Source: Microbacterium lacticum
GTDB taxonomy: Bacteria; Actinomycetota; Actinomycetes; Actinomycetales; Microbacteriaceae
Reading direction: 5' to 3'
NCBI RefSeq assembly: GCF_006716815.1
Contig: NZ_VFPS01000001.1
Span: 930,001 to 994,000 of the forward strand
Length of the DNA: 64,000 bases
In this document: positions 1 to 8,123 of the stretch, one piece after another
How the letters are laid out: each line of letters starts with the position of its first letter
How positions within the stretch are numbered: position 1 is the stretch's first letter
Translations under genes and position numbers: made by a program
Notes under the pieces: model-generated
What the model saw: the letters and a program-made list of their open reading frames with translations, nothing else
Databases searched by the model: none
What the model was told of the DNA's origin: nothing

Positions 1-644
1 CCGTCGCGATGCAGGCCGACGTCGTCGCTCTGCCGGAGACGACGATCGAGGCGGGCGAGGCCGTCGCCATCGCGATGCGCGAGATGGGGTCGCCGATGTG
101 GGCGCACCACGAGGCGTACCCGGGCTGGGCGGCGAACTCCACGACGCTCCTGATCTCCCCGGATCTCGGCGACTACGCCGTCGTCGAGTCGACCTCGGGC
201 GACACCACGAACACCGCCACCGTCCCGACCGTGGTGGCCATGCCGGTCGACGGATCGGGGCCGACGATCGTCGCGGCGCACGCCGTCGCGCCGCGGCAGG
301 ACGACATGGACCAGTGGCGGGAGAGCCTCACCTGGCTCGGCGACCAGTGCGCGAGCGAGAACGTCATCATGGCGGGCGACTTCAACGCGACGGTCGACCA
401 CATGGACCGGCTCGGCGTCGACGGCGGCGATCTCGGCCGCTGCCACGACGCGGCGGTCGCGGCCGGAGCCGGCGCCGTCGGCACCTGGTCGACCGGCTGG
501 CCGTCCCTTCTCGGCACGCCCATCGACCATGTGCTCGCGACGGATGCCTGGACCGCGACCGGCGCCGTCGTGCTGACCTCGCTCGATCAGAGCGGCAGCG
601 ATCACCGTCCGCTCGTCGCGCAGCTCGAGCCCGCCGCCCGCTGA
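1..644 (+). CDS. Endonuclease/exonuclease/phosphatase family protein, C-terminal part
   Basis: The reading frame is open to the left edge of the window, so the N-terminus is missing; the ATG at position 9 is probably internal. The roughly 210 visible residues show the C-terminal hallmarks of the EEP (DNase I/exonuclease III-like) fold: the GDFNAT motif (about 376-395), whose Asp and Asn help form the active site, and the terminal SDHRPL motif (about 595-615), whose Asp-His pair is catalytic. Actinobacterial members are usually membrane-anchored with N-terminal helices, which would lie outside the window. The substrate cannot be read from the sequence; nuclease or phosphodiesterase activity is a family inference. 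The gene runs towards pepP in the same direction. Confidence 0.85.
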   Translation, partial: VAMQADVVALPETTIEAGEAVAIAMREMGSPMWAHHEAYPGWAANSTTLLISPDLGDYAVVESTSGDTTNTATVPTVVAMPVDGSGPTIVAAHAVAPRQDDMDQWRESLTWLGDQCASENVIMAGDFNATVDHMDRLGVDGGDLGRCHDAAVAAGAGAVGTWSTGWPSLLGTPIDHVLATDAWTATGAVVLTSLDQSGSDHRPLVAQLEPAAR

Positions 645-712
645 CCGTCGGCGCGGCCGTCGCGCGTGCACTCCGACGTGCCCGCCGCATGCCGGAGTGG
701 GAGACTGGAGGC

Positions 713-2128
713 ATGAGCACGAACGAGACCGACACGACGACTGCCGAGCCCCAGCCGGCCGCCGAGAACCTCAACCGCAAGCAGCCCTTCCCGCGCGGGT
801 TCCTCGAGACGATCTCGACGGGCTGGGCCGACCGCCCCGAGCAGACTCCCCCGCCGCGCGCGCAGGCGCCTCACGCCGCCGCCCGCCGCGACGCGCTGTC
901 CGCCGCCTTCCCCGGCAAGCGGCTCGTCCTCCCCGCCGGCACCTACAAGCAGCGCTCGAACGACACCGACTACCCGTTCCGCGCACACTCCGCGTTCGCG
1001 CACCTCACCGGCTGGGCGAGCGACGCCGTGCCCGACTCGGTGCTCGTGTTCGAACCGACCGGCGAGACCGGCCACGACGTGACCCTGTACCTCCGCGAGC
1101 GGGCCGACCGCACGACGGCGGAGTTCTACGGCGACGCCACGATCGGCGAGTTCTGGATCGGTCCCCGGCCAGCCCTCGGCGGCGTGGCATCCGACCTCGG
1201 CCTCGCGACGGCGCACCTCGATGCGTTCGACACGCTCCCCGGCGACCTCGTGCTGGAGGAGGACGCCGACCTGACGCGCTTCGTCTCGGAGCTGCGGCTC
1301 GTGAAGGACGCCTACGAGATCGAGCAGCTGCGGCTCGCCGTCGCGGTCACCGCGCGCGGCTTCGACGACATCGTCGCGGACCTCCCCCGGATCATCGACA
1401 CGCCCCGCGGCGAGCGGGCGGTGGAGGGCATCTTCCACCAGCGCGCCCGCATCGAGGGCAACGGTGAGGGCTACGACACGATCGCCGCGTCGGGCCCGCA
1501 CGCCTGCTACCTGCACTGGACCCGGAACGACGGCGCCGTCGTGCCGGGCGACCTGATCCTCGTCGACGCGGGTGTCGAGGTCGACAGCCTGTACACCGCC
1601 GACATCACGCGCACGCTCCCCGTGTCGGGGACCTTCACCGACGTGCAGCGCCGCGTGTACGACACGGTGCTCGAGGCCGCCGATGCGGCGTTCGCCGTCG
1701 CGAAGCCCGGCGTGCGCTTCCGTCAGGTGCACGAGGCCGCGATGGCCGTCATCGCCCGCCGCACGGCCGAGTGGGGGCTGCTGCCGGTCACGGCCGAGGA
1801 GGCGCTCGACGCCGACGCCGGCGGCCAGCACCGCCGCTACATGGTGCACGGCACCAGTCACCACCTCGGCATCGACGTGCACGACTGCGCGCAGGCCCGT
1901 CGCGAGATGTACTACGACGGCATCCTCGAGGAGGGCATGGTCTTCACGATCGAGCCGGGCCTGTACTTCCAGATCGACGATCTGACCGTGCCCGAGGAGT
2001 TCCGCGGCATCGGTGTGCGCATCGAGGACGACGTGCTCGTCACGGCGGACGGCGTCGAGAACCTCTCGGCCGCGATCCCCCGCACGGCCGACGAGATCGA
2101 GGCCTGGATCGCCGGCTCCGCGCGCTGA
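713..2128 (+). CDS. pepP: Xaa-Pro aminopeptidase (M24B, aminopeptidase P)
   Basis: A 471-residue metallopeptidase that removes the N-terminal residue from peptides with proline in second position. The start ATG at 713 follows a GGAGGC-type ribosome site; the frame is open further upstream but runs antisense-like through the previous gene. An N-terminal AMP_N-type domain precedes the pita-bread catalytic domain. The five dinuclear metal ligands are visible in order: Asp in LVDAG, Asp in TADITRT, His in HGTSHHLG, Glu in IEPGLY and Glu in RIEDDV. It is cytosolic and probably acts in peptide turnover. The opposite strand is also open over most of this gene because of the high GC content. Confidence 0.95.
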   Translation: MSTNETDTTTAEPQPAAENLNRKQPFPRGFLETISTGWADRPEQTPPPRAQAPHAAARRDALSAAFPGKRLVLPAGTYKQRSNDTDYPFRAHSAFAHLTGWASDAVPDSVLVFEPTGETGHDVTLYLRERADRTTAEFYGDATIGEFWIGPRPALGGVASDLGLATAHLDAFDTLPGDLVLEEDADLTRFVSELRLVKDAYEIEQLRLAVAVTARGFDDIVADLPRIIDTPRGERAVEGIFHQRARIEGNGEGYDTIAASGPHACYLHWTRNDGAVVPGDLILVDAGVEVDSLYTADITRTLPVSGTFTDVQRRVYDTVLEAADAAFAVAKPGVRFRQVHEAAMAVIARRTAEWGLLPVTAEEALDADAGGQHRRYMVHGTSHHLGIDVHDCAQARREMYYDGILEEGMVFTIEPGLYFQIDDLTVPEEFRGIGVRIEDDVLVTADGVENLSAAIPRTADEIEAWIAGSAR

Positions 2129-2178
2129 CGCCGCGGCGCGGGCCCGTCGTGCTCCGTGGCACGGCGCGCCGCGCGCGG

Positions 2179-2238
2179 GCGCGTCGCGCGCTGGCGCGTC
2201 GCGCGCTGGCGTGTCAGAGGACGGCGCGTCAGAGACGG
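2179..2238. repeat. Degenerate 15-bp tandem repeat (about 4 units)
   Basis: Two identical 15-bp units (2179-2193, 2194-2208) are followed by two diverged units of the same period (to 2238). The repeat lies between pepP and the hydrolase on the other strand. The inferred ancestral hydrolase stop (2229-2231 on the minus strand) lies inside the fourth unit. Confidence 0.6.
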
Positions 2239-2899
2239 GCGCGTAGCCAGGGGCGACGGATGCCGCGAGGCCGGCGCCCACATCGGCCGGAGTCCGTCGG
2301 GCACCCCGCACCTCGAACGAGTGGGCCCCGCCGGCGATCCAGACGATCTCTGAGTCGGCGCATGTGTCGACCGCTGCGCGGAACTGGTCGACCGGTTGGA
2401 TGAACGGATCGGCCGAGCCCTCGACGAACAGCTGCGGTGCGGCGATGCGCGCGAGGTGCGCACCACGCGGAGCCTCGGGCTTGCCGGGGGTGTGGAACGG
2501 GTAGCCGAGGTAGACGAGGGCATCGGGCGCGATCACCCCGTCCGCCGCGGCGACCGACGCCATCCGTCCGCCGTACGACTTGCCCGCCGCGACCTGCGGC
2601 ACGCCCGGGGCGAGCCGGGCGAGCTCGGGCATCACAGCCGACCAGGTCGCCACGGCGTGCGCGGCCGGTCCGGGCATCCGTCGCTCCGCTTCCCGGTAGG
2701 GGAAGACGAAGCGCAGCGTCGCGATGCCCGCGTCGTTCAGGGCGCCGGCGAAGCCGGTGAGGAACGGATGGTCCATGCCGGCCCCTGCACCGTGCGCGAG
2801 GGCGACCGCGGCCCAGGTGCTGCCGGGGTCCGCCGGCGCGTCGAACAGGGTCGACACGGTCACCTCCCCCGCGGGGAGGACGACCGTGAGCGCGGTCAC
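2229..2899 (-). CDS. Alpha/beta hydrolase (KANL3/Tex30-like), probably frameshifted at its C-terminus
   Basis: About 220 residues of an alpha/beta-hydrolase of the dienelactone-hydrolase/KANL3-Tex30 type: an HGAGAG oxyanion loop near the N-terminus, the nucleophile elbow GKSYGG, and a late GGAHSF carrying the catalytic His. It begins with GTG overlapping the upstream gene's TGA (GTGA at 2896-2899). As sequenced, the frame does not end here: it continues antisense through pepP to a stop at 602, giving an implausible 765-residue product. Adding one C to the C4 tract at 2250-2253 gives a C-terminus reading PWLRARL-stop at 2229, a typical end for this family, so that end is reported here. The lesion is either real or a homopolymer miscall. 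Confidence 0.7.
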
Positions 2900-3510
2900 G
2901 GGGTGTCGGGACCGGGCGCCGGGTCGCCGCCGGCGGGAGCGTTCGGCCCGGGCGCCGGGCGCGGGGCGGGAGCCGGCGCCGGATCGATCCGCTCGCCGTA
3001 CTGCGGCGGGGTCGTCAGGTCGACGGGAGCGGGAGCCGCGGCCGTCGGCGCCACGACGTGCCCGACGATCTCCCGGGCGCGGTGGATGCTGCGCGGCAGC
3101 ACCGTCACCTCGTAGCGGTCGCCGAGCACCTGCGTCACCGACGTGTAGTCGCGCCGGCGGCGCAGCAGCGCGTAGGTGAGGATGCTGAGGAGCATCCCGA
3201 TCGCGATGCCCACGAGCATGACGCCGGCGAACAGCTGGATCGCCGCGTTCGGCGTGCCCAGCACGAAGATCGCGGAGAACGCCAGGCCCAGCAGCACGCC
3301 GTTGATCGCGCCCGAACGCGCCGCGGCGGCATATCCCAGCCGTCCCGTGATCGTCTCGACCGAGCGCAGGCCGTGCCCGACGATCGCGATGTCCCGGGCG
3401 GGGATGTCGCCCTGGATCAGCTGCGACACCGCCTGCTGGGCGGCCGGATACGTCGCGTAGTCGGCGATCTTCTCACCGTGCTCCTGCGGAGCGCCGCCCA
3501 TCATGCTCAT
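2896..3510 (-). CDS. General stress protein 17M-like membrane protein
   Basis: 204 residues. The start is taken at the ATG at 3510 (MSMMGGAP); an in-frame upstream ATG at 3555 would add a poorly conserved 15-residue lead. Residues about 15-65 resemble the GSP17M/YflT-type domain (DYATYPAAQQAV, then a PARDIAIVG segment), found in stress-associated proteins of Gram-positive bacteria. Two hydrophobic segments follow around residues 75-120 and probably form a membrane hairpin. The C-terminal ~40 residues are rich in Pro and Ala and probably disordered. It forms a two-gene unit with the hydrolase through a 4-nt overlap. The biochemical function is unknown. Confidence 0.75.
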   Translation of the reverse strand: MSMMGGAPQEHGEKIADYATYPAAQQAVSQLIQGDIPARDIAIVGHGLRSVETITGRLGYAAAARSGAINGVLLGLAFSAIFVLGTPNAAIQLFAGVMLVGIAIGMLLSILTYALLRRRRDYTSVTQVLGDRYEVTVLPRSIHRAREIVGHVVAPTAAAPAPVDLTTPPQYGERIDPAPAPAPRPAPGPNAPAGGDPAPGPDTP

Positions 3511-3604
3511 CGGTCCATCTTGGCATGCGTGCGCTTCGCCCGCCCCGCCGCGCACCCTCGCCGTGCGCCCCGCCCGCGGGCAGGCGGCCGACTACGCTGG
3601 AGAG

Positions 3605-4879
3605 GTGAGTACGCAGAGGGTTTTCGTCGCGCGGCTGGTCGGCTGCGCCGTGTTCGACCCCGCGGGCGACCGGCTCGGCAAAGTCCGCGACGTCGTCGTC
3701 ATCTATCGAAAAGACGATCCGCCGCGCGTCGTCGGGCTCGTCGTCGAGATCCCCGGCCGACGCAACGTCTTCCTCTCGATCGGCCGGGTCACCTCGATCC
3801 GGGCCGGTCAGGTCATCACCACGGGCCTCATCAACGTGCGCCGCTTCCAGCAGCGCGGCGGCGAGGTGCGGGTCATGGCCGAGATGCTCGGCCGCAAGGT
3901 CTACTTCACCGACGGTTCCGGCGAGGCCGTGATCGAAGACGTCGCGATCGAGCGCGACCGGCTCGGCATGTGGGACATCGGCCAGCTCTTCCTCCGCAAG
4001 CCCAAGACCTCCGGCTCCCCGTTCGCGAAGGGTCCGACGACCTTCGCCGACTGGCAGGACGTGCGCGAGCAGCAGTCGCCCGGCGAGGCGCAGTCGGCCG
4101 AGCAGCTCGTCGCGACGTACTCCGAGCTGAAGCCCGCCGACCTCGCCAACACGCTCCTCGACCTCCCCGACGAGCGCCTCCTCGAGGTGGCCGAGGAGCT
4201 CAGCGACGGCCGACTCGCCGACGCCCTCGAGGAGATGCCCGAAGACGACCAGGTGCACATCCTCGAGGCGCTCGGCGACGAGCGCGCGGCCGACATCCTC
4301 GATCAGATGGAGCCCGACGACGCCGCCGACGTGCTCGCGCAGCTGCCCGAGGATCAGCGCGAAGAGCTCCTCGAGCTGATGGAGCCCGAAGAGGCCGAAG
4401 ACGTCCGTGCCCTGCTGAAGTACGGGCCCGACACCGCCGGTGGTCTCATGACGAGCGAGCCGATCGTGCTGTCCGCCGACTCCACGGTCGCCGAGGCCCT
4501 CGCCCTCATCCGGCGCCACGAGCTGCACCCCGCCCTCGCCGCCGCGGTCTTCGTGACGCTGCCGCCGTACGAGACCCCGACCGGGCGCCTGCTCGGCACG
4601 GTGCACTTCCAGCGGATGCTGCGCTATCCCCCGCACGAGCGACTCGGCGCGATCATCGACGAGACCGCCGACGCCGTGCCGGCCACCGCGTCGGCCGCGG
4701 AGGTCGCGCGCATGCTCGCGAGCTACAACCTCGTCTCCCTCCCCGTCGTCGACCAGGCGCATCGCCTCGTCGGTGCGGTGAGCGTCGACGACATGCTCGA
4801 CTACCTCCTGCCCGAAGACTGGCGCTCGCACGACGGCGACGAGACGCCGAAGCCTGCCGCGGGCAGAGCCCGCCGGTGA
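3605..4879 (+). CDS. Soluble MgtE N-domain/CBS protein with PRC-like N-terminus
   Basis: 424 residues, GTG start at 3605 after a GGAGA ribosome site. The first ~90 residues resemble a PRC-barrel (FVARLVGCAVFD, then RVVGLVVEI). Residues about 180-285 form the acidic, Leu-rich helical repeats of MgtE_N, and the C-terminal ~130 residues hold a pair of CBS motifs. In MgtE Mg2+ channels these cytosolic domains sense Mg2+ and gate the pore, but here the protein ends before any transmembrane segment. It overlaps the next gene by one base (TGATG), so translation is probably coupled to the DUF1003 protein and Mrp. A cytosolic cation- or nucleotide-sensing role is an inference. Confidence 0.85.
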   Translation: MSTQRVFVARLVGCAVFDPAGDRLGKVRDVVVIYRKDDPPRVVGLVVEIPGRRNVFLSIGRVTSIRAGQVITTGLINVRRFQQRGGEVRVMAEMLGRKVYFTDGSGEAVIEDVAIERDRLGMWDIGQLFLRKPKTSGSPFAKGPTTFADWQDVREQQSPGEAQSAEQLVATYSELKPADLANTLLDLPDERLLEVAEELSDGRLADALEEMPEDDQVHILEALGDERAADILDQMEPDDAADVLAQLPEDQREELLELMEPEEAEDVRALLKYGPDTAGGLMTSEPIVLSADSTVAEALALIRRHELHPALAAAVFVTLPPYETPTGRLLGTVHFQRMLRYPPHERLGAIIDETADAVPATASAAEVARMLASYNLVSLPVVDQAHRLVGAVSVDDMLDYLLPEDWRSHDGDETPKPAAGRARR

Positions 4880-5451
4880 TGGCGCGCGCTCCCAAGGTGA
4901 GCCTCGAAGACCCGCGCGGGCGCCGCACGGGTGTGCTCACCCGCACCCCCGCGCCCTCGCGCGACCGCTTCGGCCGCTTCACCGAGTGGGTGGCCCGGGC
5001 GATGGGCACCCCGGCGTTCCTCCTCCTGCTGAGCCTCTTCTGCGTCGGCTGGATCATGTGGAACACCCTCGCCCCCGAGAACTGGCGCTTCGACTCGCAG
5101 GTCTACGGGTTCACGGTGCTGACGCTCGTGCTCTCCCTGCAGGCGTCGTACGCAGCGCCCCTGATCCTGCTCGCGCAGAACCGTCAGGACGACCGCGACC
5201 GCGTGCAGATCGAGCAGGACCGTCAGCGCGCCGAGCGGAACCTGGCCGACACCGAGTACCTCGCCCGCGAGGTTGTGGCGCTGCGGATGGCGCTGACGGA
5301 CCTCTCCGATCAGGTGCTCACGCGCGACGTGCTGCGGCAGGAGTTCAAGGCCCTGCTCGAGGAGCTCACGCCCGAGCCCCAACCGTCCGAGCCGGAATCC
5401 GCCGCTGACGCGCCCGGCGCCCCCGCAGCCCCCGGCGCCCCCGCACGATGA
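4879..5451 (+). CDS. DUF1003 membrane protein
   Basis: 190 residues; the ATG shares its A with the upstream TGA. Two transmembrane helices are visible at about residues 45-65 (LLLLSLFCVGWIMWN) and 75-95, followed by the DUF1003 signature around AAPLILLAQNRQ and a charged coiled-coil stretch (DRDRVQIEQDRQ...). The C-terminal 30 residues are Pro/Ala-rich. It probably forms a small membrane unit with the preceding CBS protein. The molecular role of DUF1003 is not known. Confidence 0.88.
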   Translation: MARAPKVSLEDPRGRRTGVLTRTPAPSRDRFGRFTEWVARAMGTPAFLLLLSLFCVGWIMWNTLAPENWRFDSQVYGFTVLTLVLSLQASYAAPLILLAQNRQDDRDRVQIEQDRQRAERNLADTEYLAREVVALRMALTDLSDQVLTRDVLRQEFKALLEELTPEPQPSEPESAADAPGAPAAPGAPAR

Positions 5452-6608
5452 CGACGGCACCCGCACCGGATGCCGAGGCCGTCGCCCGCGCCGTCGGCGC
5501 CGTCACCGACCCCGAGATCCGCCGCCCGCTCGCCGAGCTCGACATGGTGCGCGCGGTGCGGGTGGACGGTGACGTCGCCCACGTCGAGATCGCGTTGACG
5601 ATCGTCGGATGCCCCGCCGCCGATCGCATCGAGCGGGACGTGCGCGCGGCCGCGGCATCCGTTCCGGGGATCGCGGGCGTCGATCTCGCGGTCGGCGTCA
5701 TGACCCCCGCGGAGCGGTCGGCCCTCACCGAGCGCCTCCGCGGCGGCAGGGCCCGCGCCATGCCGTTCGGCCCCGATTCGCTCACCCGCGTGATCGCGGT
5801 GACGAGCGGCAAGGGCGGCGTCGGCAAGTCGACGCTCACCGCGAACCTCGCCGTCGCGCTCGCGGAGCGCGGCCTCGCGGTCGGCCTCATCGACGCCGAC
5901 GTGCACGGATTCTCGATCCCGCCGCTTCTCGGCCTCGTCGAGCCCGACGGCCTGCCGCCGCAGCCCACCCGCATCGACGACCTGATGCTGCCGCCGGTCG
6001 CCTACGGCGTGAAGACGATCTCGATCGGCATGTTCCTCCCCCGCGACCAGCCCGCCGCGGCGGTCGCCTGGCGAGGCCCGATGCTGCACCGCACCGTGTC
6101 GCAGTTCCTCACCGACGTGTTCTTCGGCGACCTCGACGTGCTGCTGCTCGACATGCCGCCCGGCACCGGCGACGTCGCGATCTCGGTCGGCCAGCTGCTG
6201 CCGCACGCCGACGTGCTCGTCGTCACGACGCCGCAGACCGCGGCATCCGACGTCGCCGTGCGCAGCGGCCTCGTCGCCGGCCAGACCGGCCAGCACGTCA
6301 TCGGCGTCGTCGAGAACATGGCCGCGATGACTCTCCCCGACGGGTCGGTGCTCGACCTGTTCGGCGCCGGCGGAGGGGCGGCCGTCGCGGCGGCGCTGTC
6401 CGCCTCCGCGCCGGACGCGCCTCCGGTGCCGCTCCTCGGATCGGTGCCGCTGAGTGTCGCGCTCCGCCGCGGCGGAGACACCGGCGTCCCCGTCGTCGTC
6501 GGCGACCCGACGGATGCCGCGGCGCGCGCCATCTCGGCCGTCGCCGATGCCCTCGCCCGCACCGGCCGCGGCCTCGCCGGGCGTCCCCTGCCGTTCACTC
6601 CGCGCTGA
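5448..6608 (+). CDS. mrp: Mrp/NBP35-family P-loop ATPase (iron-sulfur cluster carrier type)
   Basis: 386 residues; the start overlaps the previous stop (ATGA). The N-terminal ~90 residues are a MIP18/DUF59-like domain. A deviant Walker A, GKGGVGKST, sits at residues 121-129, followed by DADVHG and the LLLDMPPGTGD Walker B region typical of ApbC/Mrp proteins, which bind and transfer Fe-S clusters. Oddity: in the segment after VENM, where well-studied Mrp proteins carry a CPxC cluster ligand, this protein reads MTLPDGSVL and has no cysteine. The cluster-carrier role is therefore a family inference only. It is the last gene of the CBS-DUF1003-mrp unit. Confidence 0.88.
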   Translation: MTTAPAPDAEAVARAVGAVTDPEIRRPLAELDMVRAVRVDGDVAHVEIALTIVGCPAADRIERDVRAAAASVPGIAGVDLAVGVMTPAERSALTERLRGGRARAMPFGPDSLTRVIAVTSGKGGVGKSTLTANLAVALAERGLAVGLIDADVHGFSIPPLLGLVEPDGLPPQPTRIDDLMLPPVAYGVKTISIGMFLPRDQPAAAVAWRGPMLHRTVSQFLTDVFFGDLDVLLLDMPPGTGDVAISVGQLLPHADVLVVTTPQTAASDVAVRSGLVAGQTGQHVIGVVENMAAMTLPDGSVLDLFGAGGGAAVAAALSASAPDAPPVPLLGSVPLSVALRRGGDTGVPVVVGDPTDAAARAISAVADALARTGRGLAGRPLPFTPR

Positions 6609-6635
6609 CGCCCCGTCCGCCCGCCTCACGGGGCG
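6609..6635. terminator. Candidate stem-loop between convergent mrp and tatB
   Basis: An 8-bp perfect stem (CGCCCCGT at 6609-6616 with ACGGGGCG at 6628-6635) with an 11-nt loop lies directly after the mrp stop in the 48-bp gap before the convergent tatB stop. It has no T-tract, so it is at best a weak or factor-dependent terminator. Confidence 0.35.
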
Positions 6636-6656
6636 GTGCGCTCGCGGGGCGCCGCC

Positions 6657-7043
6657 TCAGGTCGCTTCGTTGTCGAACGGCACTCCGGCCGCGGCGGCCT
6701 CGGGGTCGAAGACGGGCGCGAGCGGAGTCGTCGCGGTGGCCGCCGCGGCGGTGCCGACCGCGGCCGCCTGCACCGTGGGCACGGGGGCGTCTTCGAGCAG
6801 GGCGTCACGGATGATCCGCCGCGGGTCGTACTGACGGGGGTCGAGCTTGCGCCACTCGACGTCGTCGAAGTCGTCGCCCATCTCCTCCTTCACGCGCGAG
6901 CGCGCGCCGGCGAGCCACTCGCGGGCGCGCTGGGTGAAGCGGGCGAGCCCCTCCGCGTAGCGCGGGAGACGCTCGGGCCCGATGAGCAGCGCAGCCACGA
7001 CGAGGAGCAGGAGGAACTTCTCCATGTCGTAGCCGAAGAACAT
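6657..7043 (-). CDS. tatB: Sec-independent protein translocase TatB-like
   Basis: 128 residues with the TatA/TatB layout: a short N-terminus, one hydrophobic helix (about residues 7-21), the GPERLP hinge and an amphipathic helix (RYAEGLARFTQRAREW). The acidic/Arg-rich middle and Ala/Val-rich tail, together with the longer length, favour TatB over TatA. TatB with TatC receives folded twin-arginine substrates at the membrane. The start at 7043 keeps three residues before FGYDMEKF; an internal ATG could also be used. Confidence 0.85.
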   Translation of the reverse strand: MFFGYDMEKFLLLLVVAALLIGPERLPRYAEGLARFTQRAREWLAGARSRVKEEMGDDFDDVEWRKLDPRQYDPRRIIRDALLEDAPVPTVQAAAVGTAAAATATTPLAPVFDPEAAAAGVPFDNEAT

Positions 7044-7118
7044 GCCTCCAGGTTACCCGTGCGCCTGCCGCCTTCCCGCCTTCTCGCACCGTACTCTGGC
7101 GGAGAAGGAGTGGTATTC

Positions 7119-7757
7119 ATGGCCGAGTCAGATGCGATCCGCAGGTACGCCCTGGAGGCCGCCGTCGAACCCGAGGCGATCGAGCGTGCCCGCGCCCGCG
7201 CCGTCGAGATCGGCGCCGACCCGATCAGTGCCGCCGTCGGCGCGCAGATCGCCGTGGTGACCGCCGCGACCGCGGCGCTCAGCATCGTCGAGATCGGCAC
7301 GGGCGCCGGCGTCTCGGGGCTCTGGTTGCTGCACGGATCGCCGCGCGCCACCCTCACCACGATCGACAACGAGCCCGAGCACCTCGCCGCCGCGCGCACC
7401 GCGTTCGCCGAGGCGAAGATCGCCCCGGCCCGGTCGCGGTTCATCACCGGCCGCGCCGCCGACGTGCTGCCGCGCATGAACGAGGCATCCTATGACATTG
7501 TCCTCGTGGACGCCGATGCGGAAGGCGTCATCGAGTACGTCGAGCACGGGCTGCGGCTCGTGCGCGCCGGCGGCACCGTGCTCGTGCCGCGCGCGCTGCG
7601 CGGCGGGGCGGTCGCCGACCCGGTGCGCCGCGACCCGATCACGACGGCGTTCCGGTCGCTGATCGAGGAGACGCAGGCTTCCCCCGCGGTGCTCGGCGCC
7701 CTGTCGATCGTCGGCGAGGGCCTGCTGCAGCTGACGACGGTGCCCGCCGAGCACTGA
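7119..7757 (+). CDS. O-methyltransferase (SAM-dependent, class I)
   Basis: 212 residues. The ATG at 7119 follows GGAGAAGGAG with 8-nt spacing. The Rossmann SAM-binding motif VEIGTGAGVSGLWLL, the acidic loop TIDNEPEH and the LVDADAEG segment match the Methyltransf_3/CCoMT-like O-methyltransferases common in actinobacteria near tat genes. The hydroxyl substrate cannot be deduced. It is divergent from tatB and ends 86 nt before DUF3117 on the other strand, with a strong hairpin between them. Confidence 0.88.
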   Translation: MAESDAIRRYALEAAVEPEAIERARARAVEIGADPISAAVGAQIAVVTAATAALSIVEIGTGAGVSGLWLLHGSPRATLTTIDNEPEHLAAARTAFAEAKIAPARSRFITGRAADVLPRMNEASYDIVLVDADAEGVIEYVEHGLRLVRAGGTVLVPRALRGGAVADPVRRDPITTAFRSLIEETQASPAVLGALSIVGEGLLQLTTVPAEH

Positions 7758-7788
7758 CGGCGCACCGCACTCCCGCCCCGCAGACGCC

Positions 7789-7825
7789 GAACGGCCGGTC
7801 ACCTCCGCAGAGGTGCCGGCCGTTC
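7789..7825. terminator. Strong bidirectional hairpin terminator
   Basis: A 16-bp stem with one bulged T (arms 7789-7805 and 7810-7825, loop CGCA) lies between the convergent O-methyltransferase and DUF3117 genes. There is no long T-run on either side. Confidence 0.65.
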
Positions 7826-7843
7826 GCACGGATCGTGAGGGCC

Positions 7844-8017
7844 TCAGGCGGCGCCGACGACCTCACCGAGCACGCCGTGCAGTTCCTTCGCCTCGTCATC
7901 ATTGACGGAGACGACCAGGCGGCCACCGCCCTCGAGGGGAACGCGCACGATGATGAGGCGGCCTTCCTTCACCGCCTCCATAGGTCCGTCTCCGGTTCGC
8001 GGCTTCATGGCTGCCAT
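7844..8017 (-). CDS. DUF3117 micro-protein
   Basis: 57 residues, starting MAAMKPRTGDGPMEA and ending ELHGVLGEVVGAA, with an EGRLIIVRVPLEGGGRLVVSV-type two-strand core. This is the whole length of DUF3117, a small protein conserved across high-GC Gram-positive bacteria. A strong AGGGAGCC ribosome site precedes the ATG. No function is known for the family. Confidence 0.92.
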   Translation of the reverse strand: MAAMKPRTGDGPMEAVKEGRLIIVRVPLEGGGRLVVSVNDDEAKELHGVLGEVVGAA

Positions 8018-8123
8018 TTGGGGGCTCCCTTTCGTCTTCGGACTACAACAGAGAGTTTATCGGTACACCGGGACACGCGCGCTCACGGTTGACACGGCAC
8101 GCCTCACGGTGTCACACGCGAGG

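Noticed and set aside
602-2228. C-terminal extension of the hydrolase over pepP
   Set aside because: Explained by one missing base at 2250-2253; composition beyond that point is typical of GC-shadow sequence.
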